Source of the DNA: Plantago ovata
Lineage: Eukaryota; Streptophyta; Magnoliopsida; Lamiales; Plantaginaceae
Reading direction: 5' to 3'
NCBI GenBank assembly: GCA_028274465.1
Contig: CM051456.1
Coordinates: forward strand, 6,511,545-6,575,544
DNA: 64,000 bases
The notes under the pieces were generated by a model. That model was not told the origin of the DNA and did not search any database. It saw only the letters and a program-made list of their open reading frames with translations. Below, piece after piece: positions 36,302-52,500 of this stretch. A program made the position numbers and the translations under genes. How positions within the stretch are numbered: position 1 is the first letter of the stretch; each line of letters begins with the position of its first letter.

Positions 36302-39300
36302 CACTACTAAAAAACTTGAACATAAGTGACAGGAAATAACTAACAGACAAACAAATTTGCTGTGAAGTACTTAATGCGATAAGCAACGGTTTGTATGTAT
36401 CTGTTAGTTATATCTACAACTTTGCATTATATTAATCGGCTATAATGTAGCAACATGTAACCAACAGAAGCCCGTTGCTTATACAGAAAAGTCTTACTAA
36501 AATAAATATATAATAAAGGAATGAGTTACAGCCGGCTGTTGGTTATAGTATAAAAAATAATAGTGAAGAGAGAGGGCGTATGAATATTCAAGTTGTATCG
36601 TGGTGGCATACTCCTAATCTAGATAACTAACAGCTAGCTGTCAAATGTTGTATATCATGACTCCTTTTATATCTGTATGACTTGTATGACTGTATTCACC
36701 TACTTACCTTGTGTATATTTCCTTATTGAACCGTGCGTATATTTCCTTAAGTAATATTATGTAAAATTGTACGAGTAATTTACAATGAAAATCCCTCTAA
36801 AATGTCAAACATCTCATTTTTATTTATATAATAATAAATAATAATTATTTTTAAATAATATCTCGTAAATTTGAAATTTATTAGAACACACATTGAATTT
36901 AAGTTTGAAGGAATTTCTCGCCGGTGACAAAATCATGATATCAGATTATAAGGTGGAGAAAGGGATTTTTTTTTTTTCTATTTTGTTTTTTTGTCACAAT
37001 ATTCTATACCCCTAAAATGGGGAAGGAAATGGCACTAAGGTGTGATTTGCAATATTTCAAACTTTTTAAATGTGTTGAGTTTTATCAAAATCTACTTATA
37101 CGAAGAATTCGTGGGGTGTTAATAAGAACCTGTGTTACCTTACGCTTCCAATGTTTTTGTTTTATTCGTTTGCAATTAGAAAGCACGGAAACGGAAAGGG
37201 AAACAATACGGGTACGTGAAAACGCTAAAACTATAAAAAATCGGAAACAGAAACTTTTAATTTTTTTTAATATATTTAATGTGTAATTTAATATTTATAA
37301 ACTTCAAAGCACAATTAGAGACAATCAATGACAACAATAACAACAAAATAATAATACTTCGAAACAGTGAAAAAGTCAACATCCAATTTTTTTTTTTTTT
37401 TTGGAAAAAGTATCGCATTTTATTGCTAGTAATAATAATAAGTAGTTACATACATATAGAAATATATGCTTCCTCCGCCGATTGAACTGAAAGGTAGGAA
37501 GTATGAAGCTAATCTTGGTCGTAACAAACTATCCAACCAAAATGGCCAAGATTCAAAAACTATTTCCCCTAAGTTAGCATGTTCTAAAACATCAAGGGGA
37601 GTCCAGATAACTTACACAGACAGAAGAACTGATTTTTAATAGAACATCTACCACTACATTACTTTCTCTGCACACAAAAGAGAGTCTCCAACTCTCGAGT
37701 TTCTACAAAAGGTGCTTGATACATTCAACTATCTGTATGTGCTTCATATTGTCTTACTGCGTTCCCTGCATAAACAATTCACATACAAGGAGTCAGTCGG
37801 TGTATGATCAAGTCCTCGAAGGGAGTATGATCAAATACGATGTACAAATAACAGTGTGATGTACGAATACACCGCCCAAATACTAAAACATAACAAAGTC
37901 CTTACCAATACATACATAGCAATCAGATAAGAGTATGATCAAGTAGTCGAAGGGCCAGAAGAACGACCATCAGTCTCCTCATCGTTGGTCTCGTCGTCAA
38001 GATCTTTACCACCACCAGCATCATCATCATTATCCTCATCATCATCAAACACAAAAGTTGCATCAGCTTGTTTCGCCACTTCAGAGTTACCTGTTTTCTC
38101 CAAGACATTAATGAAAAAGTCTTTCATGGCCTTTAATTGCTTGTTCATTTTGGACTTCACTTCAGACTTAAAGTTCGATCAAACCATATTTATCCACGCG
38201 AACGAATCTATTGTCAAACCAATCACACTTGAAAAGATATATATGTTGAACCGGGTAGCCAGGAGAATGAAAACCCATCTCGATTATCTCATTCAGTAAG
38301 CCATACGAATTCACCATATTTCCATTGTCATCCTCCCATTTCAAACAAATTCCGCTTGTTCACTGTGTCATCTGGTTTAGAACTGCAATAGCTATCAGTT
38401 TGAAAGTTGAACCCATTAACAGTGTACCCTTGATGTTCTTTAACCGTAGTTGACCCGCCATGAAGTATGAAATGTAGTTCTGAACATCCTAGTTGTTCCA
38501 GATTTTCTAACCCTCTCAACCACGGTACAAGATGATATATGCGGGCGGATTCGAGATCTGACGGGGAGAACCCATCACACACAGTATTTTCGAAATACCT
38601 ACATCATTATAGAATGAAAATATATGTTTAGAACCCATTAGAAATAAAAAAAGGTTAATGCGTCGTAGTTCAGAAGATAATGATGTCCTTACGTAATGAG
38701 GCTGCGAGCCTCGGGGCAATTCATAATAATGCATAGGAGTGCTTGTCCGTATTCTTTGTCATTCAGGTTTTTTCCTCTCTTTCCAAGCTTCATTGGACGA
38801 CCTTTGGGAATGCAAATTTCAAGTTGTCCTTCGAATTGAGGCTTCCATGCATGTTCGTTCCTCCGAAACCTTTCCTTACCGTGTCCGAAATAATACTGGC
38901 AGAAGTTCGTTATTTCAGCAATTAAATAAGCTTCACATATAGAACCCTCCAACCTATTTTTTTGTCTTGCCGTCCTCTTCAACAGACCGAGTTTTCTATA
39001 AATGTGCACTTACATTAATCATATCAGCTCGGAAATCATACATATTAGATATGTAGATAATGACATTTAATTTAGATAAAGTATTTACATAAAAGTATGG
39101 ATCATATACCTTTCAAACGGATACATCCAACGATAGAAAACAGGCCCACAAACTTGTGCCTCATATGGAAGATGGATGAGTAGGTGCTCCATGCAATCAA
39201 AGAAACCCGGCGGGAAAATCCTTTCAAGTTTGCATATGGTTTGAACAACACTTTGGCCCAACAATAACATAGCAGATGCGCTGACCTCACTTGCACATAT

Positions 39301-42300
39301 CGATCGGAATGCATTACTCACCTCAGTAAGTGCTTCCATATGGGATTAGGCAACAACTTTTTGAAGGCAATCGGTAGCAGGCGCTGCATGAAAACATGGC
39401 AATCATGTGTCTTGAATCCACCAACATGATTGGTAGAACTCACCCTCTTTGACAAGTTTGACACATGTCCATCTGGGAAACGAAGCTCCTTCATCCACTC
39501 TGTTATGGCCTTCCTTTGTTGAGCTGTCAAGTTGTATGTTGCTTTTGGCTTCTTGGTGGATGTCTTGTCTTCCAGAAACAAACTCTTCCTTGTAGTGAGT
39601 TCTTTCAGATCACGTCGTGCATCCAAGTTGTCCTTCGTTGCCCCTCTATAATCCATAACAGTATAGAGTATGTTATCAAAAAAGTTCTTCTCACAATGCA
39701 TTACGTCCAAATTGTGTGGCACGAGAAGTGTTGACCAATAAGGCAAAAGCTCCGCGAATATCGGTCTCTTCGTCCAATGGTGGTGCTCGCCATATCCTGG
39801 AAAGTTCGCATTGCTAAACACTGTATCAACATCAGGGAGCTCGCCAATCGCCCTCACATTATCCTCAGTAGTCGGCCGCTCCCTCATCATCCTATGATCC
39901 ACTTCTCCCTTCTTAAAATCTCTTGAATTGCTCCTAAAAGGATGGTGTCCGGGGAGAAAACATCTATGGCAATCAAACCAACAATGTTTCCTCCCATTTG
40001 TTGTTAACCAAAATGCATCTGTGTCACCTTGACAATATGGACATGACAGCTTCCCGTGTGTACTCCACCCAGACAACATTCCATAAGCTGGGAAGTCGCT
40101 AACCGTCCATATAAGAGCAACTCGCATCACAAAATTTTCTTGTCGCATGCAATCCCAGGTGACCGCCCCATCATTCCAGAGTGTTTGAAGTTCTTCGATC
40201 AACGGCCTTAGTAAAACATCGATTTTATTCCCTGGGCTCCTCGGACCAGATATCATCATACTCATGAAGATAAACTCTTCTCTCATGCACATGTCTGGAG
40301 GGAAGTTGTATGGAGTAATGAACACTGGCCAACAAGAATATGATGGCCCCGGATTTGGCATTCCAGGCTCATGTGTGTCATCATTGTGATGGAGATGTGG
40401 AAACCAATCATTTACAAAATCCAGGTCAGATTGAAACTCATCCCAGTATTGATCCGTGGGTGCAGATGATGGCCCCGCCCCTCCTATGTCATAGTGAACT
40501 CCTTGTTGACCGCCGTAACTTTCACCATGATGGTTCCAGATATGGTATCCAGGTTGGAAACCGTACTGGTATAAGTGCATGGTGACCGTTGCTCTGTCGA
40601 GATAAGGCCATCCGCATGTGCATTCGGTGCATGGACACGGAATCTCAACCATATTTTGTGTAGTAAATGCCCAATCACAAAAGGTCTCCACTCCAGCGAA
40701 GAACTCTGGCCTTATGTCGTTTACACCCCACTTGTTATACATCCACTCTCGAAAGTTATTCATGTTAATATCCTGTCCAAATTAAAATATTATACTTTTA
40801 TGAAATATAATAGTTACCAGATAAATAAACATAAAATTTCTAATTAAAATTATTAAAAGTTACACAAAAAAAACATAAAAAAAATATATCCAACCTTGAG
40901 CAACTAATCTAATTCGATAACTTCTTTTAATTATTGAAACAAAAATACTATTTTACTACACTTACATTTAAATCTAAACTTTATAATTTTCTTTAGCATT
41001 TCAGAATTTAAAAGTTCTTAAATGATTTGTTAATATTATTTATTTATAAAATAAAATAATATCAATTCCATCTACACAATTTATTATTTGATATATATAT
41101 CAGGTGTATTATCAATTTATTATTAATTAAACTTCCATCAGAAAATTAAGATATACAATTAAATGATGAGTACTATCAAAGATATGCTTACTATATTTAA
41201 TTAAATGACCAAGATAACCTATATTTTTTGTAATGATATTCTTTTGTTAGGATCACCACTGATCCCAAGGGTATAAATATGCAGCTTAGACAACCATAAT
41301 CGATTTGTATGAACATGATTATGAAATAAAATATATAAAATCATAAACATTTGTACTACAAAATTTAAATGTACATACGAAAATCATGTAATTTAAATGT
41401 ACATACAAAAATCACGTAATTTATGAGAATACCTTAATATCGAGAGAGCGTGTCCTTGGATATTCAAACTCGTAATCAAGATTTTTTTGGTTTTTTTTTT
41501 TTCTTTTAGGACGTAATTATGTATTTAAAATATGGAAAACTTCAAGTTGTTTGATTGTAGGGATAATAACATAAAATATGTAGGAGAAAGTACTGAATAA
41601 GAAGAGATGGTATAAGGACTATATATACAACAAAATTAAAGAATAACTTATGTGCAATATGTGCAAGATAAGAAGCACAATGATTCTTAACCAAGAATCA
41701 TATTTTTATCTCATTCACAAGATAAGTATTAGTATAATGTTTATCTTTTTTATAATATACACAAATATATAACCAACAACATTCTGTCAAGTATGTAAAA
41801 AATTCAACCAATTCAAACTACCGCTTATTTTGCTGAAACTTTGGATATGGCGCCTTAATTTTTGTATAATCAACAACATTCCGTTACCAGCTTAAAATTC
41901 AAAAAATTTGGCCACCCAAGAGCCGCTCAATTTGAAACATAATCAACAGCTTTCCGTTAGTTGCATAAATTTCAAAAAATTTCGGTGCTGATGCGCGGTT
42001 AAATTTTAACATGACCAACATACATCTGTTGATTATATAATTTTTTAAGTTTTATATGTACTAGCTGCTTGCACCTCCCACCCATCATTTATCCATTCCA
42101 TCCATCCTTGTTCATTCTCTGTTCTTCATTCTTCTCCAAGTCTAGCATATTTTGTTCAATTATTCATTCATATTTTCACTATCAACCATGTGTGAAAGAA
42201 ATTAAAAGGTATACTACATTTATATTGAAGGTATATATTTCATCTATAATTATGTAAACATTACTAATTCAATTTGTCTACTTTTTCTTGTGTAGGCACA

Positions 42301-44918
42301 TTATCAAATCCTTTGAGGTAATTAAAATTTCTTATTTCAAGCTTTTAAGTAACTACACTTTGGTATATTCTACATTTGTTAACATCAACTAAGTATCCCT
42401 TTCTTTGTTTTGTTTGTGATTCTTTTTTTTTTTTTTTTTTTTTTTGTTCTTTCCGTGAGTCCAATGGAATGGAATGAAAGATGCTATACCAAGGAATCAA
42501 GTTGGTCCTTGGTTTGCACTCCTAAAGCTAATGGGGGGCTAGGTATTAGAAACTTAGTAGAGTTAAATAAAGCTTTTTTGTTTAAATTATTATGGAAACT
42601 CTTAACTCAACCTTCCTCTTTATGGGCAACTTTATATAAGAAAAAATATTTTAGTCATACTGATCTCTGGAATGCTCAATGTTCTGGGGGATTAGTTGGC
42701 TTTGGAGAGGTTTGATGAAGTTAAGACCTTTATTTGAAAAACATTTGGCATGGGGAGTAGGTCTAGGTGATCAAATTTCTTTCTGGCAGCATGCTTGGTG
42801 TATGAATACACCTTTTGAACAGTTGGTCCCCACCATTCCTCCTGGAACAGAAAGGCTAAAGGTAAGCCACTGTATTCAGGCAAATAGACATTGGGATGTG
42901 CCTTTCCTCCAATCACTACTGCCTCAAGATTTAGTTGAAAGAGTGCAAGGGGTCCCTTTATCTTCTTTGCCTCAAGATGATGTTCTTTTTTGGGGAGGCA
43001 GTTTCAATGGAGTTTTTTCTGTTAAGAGTGCTTACCACACTTTGATAAATACTACTTTGGTTCGACCAACTTGGCCTTGGAATTGGATTTGGAAACTGCA
43101 GGTCTTACCAAGACAAAAAATTTTCACTTGGCTTTTGTTACATGATAGATTACTCACGAGGGCTAGAATGTTTAAATTCAAAATCATAAATGATCCTTTA
43201 TGTCTTTTCTGTCAGCAAGAACCAGAAACTAGTCTTCATCTTTTCCTTTTGTGTCCAGCTTTCCAGTGGTTCAGAACTTGTTTTTTCCCACCAGGTCAGT
43301 TACATATGTTCACAAGTGTAGGTCAGTTGGTGTTTAATTTTCCAGTCAATTCACTCTCTCAATTGCACCTAATTATTGGTTGCTGGACTATTTGGAAATT
43401 TCGGAATAAAGCCATTTTTACCAGGGACTCTTTTAATCCCCAAGGCATGCTTATCCTTGCTAACTCTCAACTGCTCCAGCAACACCCAGTCAAAGAGTCT
43501 GTTAAAATCCCTATCTCTTGTGTTTTTACTCCTCCTCCTCCTGGGGTTTGCTGTCTGTTTACTGATGGGTCGGTTTTGGATAATGGAGATGCGGGGATTG
43601 GATTTGTGTTAACTAATACGCAGATTCAGTTCATGCAAGGCACTGCCACTTTTGTGGGAAAATGTGATAATCATACTGCGGAATTATGGGCTATTAAAGC
43701 CGGTTTAGTGGCAGCTCGAAATCTTAATCTGCGTTTTGTTCTTATTAAAACTGATTCTCAATATGCGCTTAATATTTTGTGCAGGCAGTTGGATCCTCCT
43801 CGACCAGCCTGGACACTTGTGACTGAAATCCGCCAGCTTGTATCGAATTTTGGGGCAATCTACATTCACAGCATCTACAGAGAGAAGAATACAGCCGCAG
43901 ATCTCCTCTCTCGAATTGCTAGTAGTAGATTTACGCATGACGTTGTAACTCACCAGTCTATGAGTGATCAGCACTTAGTAACTTCATGGACTTGGAACCT
44001 TTTGCCAGTATGGCTTGAACCTTGTTTTGTAATGGATATATCTGGGGTGACCACCCGACTTGTGGGAACGGCCTCTGATCAAGCCTTGTACAGCCTCTAA
44101 GTAGGAATAAAACGTTACTTCGTCAAAAAAAAAAAAAAAAAAAGGAATCAAGGATTGCAATTGTCCAAAAGAATTAATTTTTAGCTTTTACTTTTAGAGA
44201 GTGAAATTGTACAAGAGAATTACTTTTTAAGTTTTAGATAGTGGAATTGTTCAAGATAAATATTGGTTGAAATGTATATAATTTATTGTGGATGACAATA
44301 CTTTTTTTATAAGAATATTATTTTTATGGTCATCTAATTTAGATTTTTTATATTTATATATGAATCTTAATTATCAAAATTTAGATTCAGTTTCTTTTAT
44401 CTAAATCAGTTCAAATTATAATTGACAGGTTACTGCCACTTATAGACGAACATAAATCTTTTTTTTCCTGTAATATTAGAGTAATAATTGAACATGAAAT
44501 CAACAAATAGCTGTTAGTTATACGGCTAGTAGGAATACACAGCATTTACATAAATGACAGGCGGTTGTTGAGTCTATGGGAACTAAAATACGTAGACTCA
44601 TAATTGGCAATAACAGATGTGTTTGACAACTATCCGTGAATTATGAGCCAAGAATACATATACGTATCGCATGTTTATTAGCAACGGAGATAGCCTGTTG
44701 GTTGTGTGTGGGCCATATGTCTAACAATAGGCTGTTGCTTTTGTCTGTTACTTATGCTCCATAACTGACGGATCCGTTGCTTTTGCTCCCATTGCTAACA
44801 CCCCACCAAATGACAGATAGAATCAACGGTGTGCTGTTAGTTACCTTGTATAACTAACAGTAAAACCATGAACCTAACAGTTTTGAGCTGTTAATTATGA
44901 ATGAGTTTTCTAGTAGTG
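36302..44918 (-). mobile_element. CACTA (En/Spm-type) DNA transposon, 8617 bp
   Basis: The termini are CACTACTAAAAAAC and GTTTTCTAGTAGTG, inverted with one mismatch over 14 bp, and flanked by the 3 bp target duplication CTC. Both ends carry many short subterminal words of the CTAACAG/CTGTTAG and GTTGCTTAT kind (36330-36620 and 44510-44900), as expected for transposase-binding repeats. The transposase gene is on the minus strand (about 37924-40763). A LINE is nested at 42502-44141. The transposase is damaged, so the element is probably non-autonomous now. Confidence 0.95.
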
Positions 44919-47192
44919 CTCTGGCTCTCCCAATTGCGAGAGATCAAAACAAAGTACGATCAACTTCCCATTATTTATTGGGGATCATCATCTCTACTAT
45001 ACATTGGATGCTTCGGAATGTAGATATTTGAATGGAGGTATTTCTGCCTGCTACAGGTGTCTCTACGAGAGGAAAGAATTTCTCAATGCTACTTGGTTTC
45101 AGCCAAATCTTATTCGTGGGTATAGGTATTTTTGTTACATTTGGTTCTCATTGTGTTATCCGCCTTTTTATAAGAGATTCTTTGTTTTTTTAGTTTGTAT
45201 TGTAACACTATTTGAGATGCTTGATTTTGAGTTTCATCAATATTATATTCTGTATTTGAAATAACTAATACTCGGTTCAGCTATGAATTTCAATTTTCAC
45301 GTTAGGTGCGGTTTAATTGTCTTGCATGATTTGCAATCTACTATTATATAAGTTTTGGGGTTTATCCGGTCCAAACCGTTAGAAGGAACTGGGCTTCAAC
45401 TATGGTTGTTCTTAATTAGTGCTTCAAAAAACTATTGTTGTTCTTACAGACAAAATGAAGAATTTTAGTGTTTGAAAATGAATAGAAGGAAAGTTCTTCC
45501 TGACATCAAGTTTATGAAACCTGACGTTATTTCATAGTCCTCTTTCCACAGCTACCTTGGGTTTAAGTCAGCTACCTTTATTTAAATCAACGTCAGTTGA
45601 TTTCTCTATGATGCACTGCAGAAAATGCCTTTCAATCTAGCTAGCTACTTAATGGGTACATGGACTTGTATTCTTTTGTTTCCTGTAATAAGTGACTGTG
45701 AAGTGTTGATTTCATTGAGCACCCATTGCAAGTTTGTTGATGCGCAAGTTCCATTTTCATTCCATTGCTAGTCTGGCGTATAATAGGTAAGCTGATTTAT
45801 GCCTCAAGAATCATTCAAGAACAAGGAACGAACAAGAAGTAATAAATTTTGATGTTTAGATTTGTAGACAGTAGGAAATGAATTTCTTGTAAATTCACGA
45901 CACGAACAAGAAACCTGCTAATCATATCTGAATGTATGAGTAAATCTATTTGAAATCTTTTGTAATTATGAAATAGAGGTGGTAATAATGTGGAAGACTT
46001 GTAAAGCTAAAAATGACCATTTCAATCGCTATGGAATCTTTTGTAATTATGAAATGTATTATAGCTGAACTTCATCACGCAGTTACAGTTACAGTTACAA
46101 AGTTGGGAATGTCTATACTTAGTACTGTTGCATTTGTACTAATATTAGTACACCTTATTAACCGTTAGATTGATCTAAGATTCCATCTCAACGGTTGATA
46201 ATCTATCAATGCAACATGACCTTGCATTGGTTGCATAATAGGGTTGCATTGGTTGCATAATACCAAAAATTAATATTTAATATAAATTAAATTATAAAAA
46301 TAATAATTAATATTGATATCATAAAAATATAAAAATTTAATTTTTAACACCATCACCACCACCGGAATCCGACAGCCACCACCGGAATCCGACCACCACC
46401 GGAATCACTGGAATCACCGGAATCCAGCCACCACCGGAATCCGGCAACAAACTACGGAATCTGCAAGATTTCTGTAAAACCTAAAAAAACGTATGCAATG
46501 ATGCAGCGAACATAATAATTACGCTGCTTCATTGCATATATAGTAATACAGTGAATATTAAGACGTATTGATGCAGCGATGTATATTGTTGCAGCAGCAT
46601 CGAGGTTAATTGTGAATAACAAAAAGGTCCTTGCATTATATTAAATTGTATAATTAGTACGAAAATTAAAGCATTAATGTATTTAATTTATTAGAAAATT
46701 GTACTTAAAACCCTTCTCATTTATTTGATATTGCAATATTCACAAAACCCTTCCCCTTTTTTCTCACCTTAGTCTGAAAATCAGAGGCTCAGAAGAAGAG
46801 CGTCCATAATTTGAGGTATGTTTTCATATTAATTGATTCTATAGTCATAGTATGTAGATTTGCCTTCTTATTTATGAAATTCTTTGTCAGTATTATCAAT
46901 CAAAAGAACATCAATATGTCTCCCCTTTATTTCATCTATTTCTTCTGATGCAATTGGATATATATGTGGGTGTCTTAATATGTGATGATGCAATTGGTAG
47001 ATATGTGGATGTCGATGTTAGTTCGATTTACCATAGCGTATGAAACGGCATGTCCAGTACTGTCATTGACCATTATAGTTTAAGAGTAATCGATAGTTAA
47101 AGAGTAATCGATAGTTAAAGTTGAAAGTCATTGACCGAAAAAAGTCAAACTACGAATCTTCTATTAGAACGAGGGGATTATTATTATTACTA

Positions 47193-47281
<89 letters not shown>

Positions 47282-49504
47282 TCATGGTAGGGTATAGGGT
47301 TTAGGGTATAGGGTTTTTAAACATTATAAAATGCAACATCAACATTATCATAACGACCCAGCACTGATTCTAAAAGGAAGTTTACATCATAACTTATAAT
47401 GCTATTTCAATGTGTTTACATTGATGCAGCATTGATGTTTAGTACTGTAATGCTACTGCAATGTGTTAACATCGATGCAACACTGATGCTAAGTGTTGAT
47501 TTGCATCGCTGTAATTGATGCTGTATCAACATTAATGCGTTGATGCAGCATTGCTTATTTTCCAAAATTTCTTCGACCTAAAACCCGATACTCTTTCCAT
47601 GGCGTACTCTTTCCATGGCGTATGAAACCGTAGAGTATGTTCAGTACATCTAGTTCTATTGTTATATAATTTAATTTAGATTGGGAGGACTTAGGCGGCG
47701 GCTACGGTGGTGGGTGGTGATGGCGGCGGGGGAGGTGGTGGTGGTGGTGGTGAAGGCTGGTGGTTGGTGGTAGTGATTGAATCCGGCGGCGGAGGTGGTG
47801 GTTGTGGTGGTGAGTGAATCCAGCGGCGGAGGTGGTGGTGGTGGTGAGTGAATCCGGCGGCGGTGTGGAGGTGGTGGTGGTGGAGAACTGGTGGTGGTTG
47901 GTGGTGGTGCTTGGTTGGTAGTGATGACTGAAATTAAATATTTTAATATTTAATATTTAGAAAGTAATAATTATTAAAATGTTTTTTGTCTATTTTGGTT
48001 TATAATTTGTTGTATTTATTAATCATTATTTAATCTAAAATAATGACAAGTGTCACACTTTAAATGGTGTACTAAAAATAGTACAATGCAACTAGTACTA
48101 AGTTTAGCCAATCCCTACAAAGTTTGATCGAGGTAACCAGTATCTACGAGAGAAAATGGTGAAATGAAAAATGAATTAATTGAACTCGAGTCTGAGAAAT
48201 TACGGCTTGGTTCAGAGGAATTAGATACAATTATTCACTTCACTCGTGGTCACCCAACCAAATTAAACTACCATTTCTCTAAATTAAAGTACCATTTCTC
48301 TTTTAAGTTTTAGGAGTACTATCTTATGACTACCATGCAGTCATTATCCATTGGCTAGCATGTGAAGTACAATAGGATTAAAATTTAAAACTAACAAATT
48401 TGAAAAGTTTCTGAGAAATTAGAAACTACACTTAAATTAGTCACTAACTTGGAAGTATCCATTAAAGGATAATCAAATGAAATCCGCAACTTGCAAAAAT
48501 TAGTCATATACTTAAGCAGTTGGTATCAATTTTATCAATTTCTTGTTGCTTAAAAGAAAGTTATTAACCAATTAAGATGTGTTAGTTAATTAGTGTATCA
48601 GAAAAATTCTCCAATTTTGTTTTAAAGCAAAGTCATAACTAATAATGTGCCTTTAGCTTGTCAGACTTGTTTTGCTATATACTTCCATATTCCATATTCC
48701 CATTGTTCTATAATAAGCTTTTTAAGGTTGATTTTTTTTTAAGTTTGACCGAAAAATTAATGAAATTTTATTACCAATATATTCCAATATGTGTGTTATT
48801 ATCTAGTAGAATCTGTGATTATGAAAATCTGTATAGGTGGTAGTTAATGTGGAAATCTTGTGAAGCTAAAAATGACCATTTCAATCTTTTGGAGAGTAGT
48901 GAGAAAAAGAACAGTCAGGCATGATGGTAACTATATACTTGAACAAGAAATCGAACTCCATTCCGTTAGTATATATATATAGTTTGGTTTTCAAAGGTGG
49001 ATTCTAATAGCAATAAGATAGTACATGTCCCAACTGAAATTTCAAGTGGACATATATAGTTCTTAGTTCTGCTTAGCCTTCAAATGTAGGCCGCGCTTAC
49101 ATTGACCAATCAACTCTCCAGGCGAGGGGAAAGAATTAGATCAGAAAATCAGAAGTACATGTACTCAAAGTAGTAAATTAAACCTGCTACCTAAGAGAAA
49201 TGTAACCCATTACTAACCCACACACGCAGCGAATATTGCAGCTTCGTAATGGGTTAGTAATAAACGAAGGAAGGCCAAATAAGTGAACCCAAAAACAAAA
49301 GCAAGTACACAGACAGTTGCCAGGAATGTGGAAAATAAAGTGAAGGGCAACTTGGCTAAACCTGGTGTAATTTAGCACAAATTGCTCTAGACTCCAGCTA
49401 GTTAACTCTATTCGCCTAGCCTTCGTTTCTTTACTGATAGTCTGCGGGTCAGGTTCCTGCCATAAGAAATACACTGGTACATAGCCCTGCAGACTCCAGC
49501 AACA

Positions 49505-49555
<51 letters not shown>

Positions 49556-52500
49556 GTCATAATATTGATACATAGTGTATATAAGTAATGATTCTTCAAT
49601 CAGACCAATTTTAAGAACATTGGTGACCAAGCTGACAATGAAAACATAATGGTTATTAAAGATTACATCGAATTGTACCACTAAGAGCATATCCCTTTGG
49701 ATTATATTTAGGAGTTGCTGATCTGAATCAATATTTACTAATAAAAATGTAGTAAATCATCATCATCATCATTCATGCCAACATCAGCTGTTGAAGAAAT
49801 CTTCGATCAGTTGATCATTAGAATGCAAATATCAGGTTTTGTTATTTTCGTAAAAAAATAAAACTACAAATCAAAGCTGAAATTAACTTATTTGTAACAT
49901 AAAAAACAACCGAACAAATCTTAACCGAACTTCAACTGAATTTAATGAAATTTGAACTGGAAGTGTTGTTTATTCAGATGAAAATAACAGTAGCTTACTA
50001 ACCACTAATTCACTGAATAAGACAAAATGTCTAATCTAAAAACTGGAACAGGTTGAGACTAGGAGATTACTATTTCTCATAATTCATCTATAAATAGTCA
50101 GAAATTCTAAGTATAATTCATCACCTCAACATCTGATAACTTGCAAGCACCCTTAGTAGCTCACAAAAAATTGCTACAATGAAGATTGCTCTCTGCTTCT
50201 TTGCAGCCATTCTTATGGCAACTTTAGCTCCGTTATCACTAGCATCAGATCCCAGCCCTCTGCAAGATTTCTGCGTTGCTGTTGACGATTCCAATGCAAC
50301 TGGTACATGACTAAATCCCCTTACATTGACACGATTAATTTATTTTTATTTTCTTTCCATACATTATTATGTCCAATGCTAAATTAAACCTCTGTGCTTG
50401 AATCAACCTGCAGTTTTCGTCAATGGAAAGATTTGCAAGAGCCCAGATATGGTGGTTGCAGATGATTTCTTCTTCTCCGGTCTGAGGAATGCCGGAAATA
50501 CATCAAATGCACAGGGTTCAAGTGTCACTCCAGCATCTGTTAACCAATTTTCTGGGCTTAACACTCTTGGCATCTCAGCCGTTCGTATAGACTTTGCACC
50601 ATGCGGTCAAAACCCACCTCACACTCACCCACGCGCAACTGAGATTCTCTTTGTGATAGAAGGAAAGCTCCTTGTTGGCTTTGTCACCTCCAATCCTGCA
50701 AACCAGCTCTTTACCAAATACTTGGAACAAGGAGATCTTTTCGTGTTCCCAGAAGGTCTGATTCATTTCCAATTAAATGTGGGGGACAAAAATGCAATTG
50801 CGTTCGCTGCACTAAGTAGCCAGAATCCTGGAGTAATTACAATTGCCAATGCTGTTTTCCGATCAGATCCACCAATTAATCAGGATATACTGGCTAAGGC
50901 ATTCCAAGTTGACAAGAAGGTCATTGATCTTCTTCAACAAAAGTTCTAGCCTGCGCAGCTAAGACTTGTGCTGAAAAGACCCCCAAATAATATTGATGCT
51001 CTCTCGTCTCTACACATATGTTGCTGTATTTTCGATATACAATAATTAAAGTTTGGAGTCAGTTTATGACTTTGTACTCATCATCTTATTAATGAAATAA
51101 CTGGCGTCGTCTGAGGTTTAATTATTAGTTTTAACCCCTTTTTATTTTGACCGCATTGCATTGAACATGCACGGTATGAACATGAAGCAATAGTAATAAT
51201 ACCGTTGACTAGTTGAGCAAAGATTTTGACCTAGTGACTTACAACTAGTAACATGGACAGACACGCTTTCACTATCCTCATGAAAAGCTGCAATTAAACA
51301 ATGCACATAACATATAATCTTGTCTCATCAGTTTCTGAAGCCTCAACTTTGCTGCATGCATGTTAATTAGTCTTAATCAGCAGCTGCATTGAATGATTCG
51401 CAAAGTAAGATTTAGTTATAATAAGCCTACACTTCAGTCGTAAATGCACGTTAAGCGTTTGATCTTCTATGTTTACAAAGTCAAATACTATAAATTAGGA
51501 ACCATTGCCTTGTATTAATACAAGTTTGATGAGTATGTAAAGACTAAAAGTCAAACAAGTTCTTGTGTAGGTTCAAGTTATCCAACTTTATTTTTACAAC
51601 GTAACACAAAAATAATTTCTCTTTAAATTAAATTAAGTTATAAGTAATAATAAGATAAATTAAGCTATTGTATAAATAGACGTCCCTAGTAATTATTCCC
51701 ATTTTTGAAGTTGACACAAAAATTTCCTTAAGACTCATTTTTTAAGATAATTATATAATAAAAAGTAAATTACAATTTTTACCAGTTCAATAGTTTAATG
51801 CAAAATAAACCAATAATTGTTTTTCTTTTCTTAAGTTGTCTCCCTCTATCCCAATGATTTATTTACGGGTTTTTTACCAAATGGTCAAATAAATTGGACT
51901 TATTTACCATTTGAATCACACCACAAAATATTTTACAATTTAGTCTTGTTAATTACCATTTGGTCTCATTTTTAAATTGATTGGTAAAAAAAAAAGTACC
52001 CGGGTGCCCATTTATTTTCATTTGTTTTCTTAATTTTTTCAGTCATATTTGACCTCACATAAATCTTAAATTATATTGAATAGACAATTAATGAAAGTAC
52101 ATCATGAAAGTAAAAAAACTATATTTTTATAAATTAATTGTTTGTTATGGTTTAGGACTATAACCTAGAGTGAAAGGGAAAAAAAAAATCAACAAAACAA
52201 ATGTAGAAAATTACATTGAGATTGATGAGTAGTTAGTAGTACTTCTTAAAGAACAATCTTCACATGATACCTATAATATTTCCTTAAATATTGTTCGTAA
52301 ATAGTTCCTTATGATTATTTAGGATCGTAGATGATAATTAGAGGTCTCCTATTATTTATGTCTTAGCTATGTTTTGAAATCGGGAACCGGAAGCCGAGCC
52401 GAACACCCCATAAAAATCAGACCGGGGTTGGACCGAATTATTGTTGAGTCGTCCCCATCGGTTCACGGTGGACCGGGGTTTTCCATTTTGTTAAAGTGAT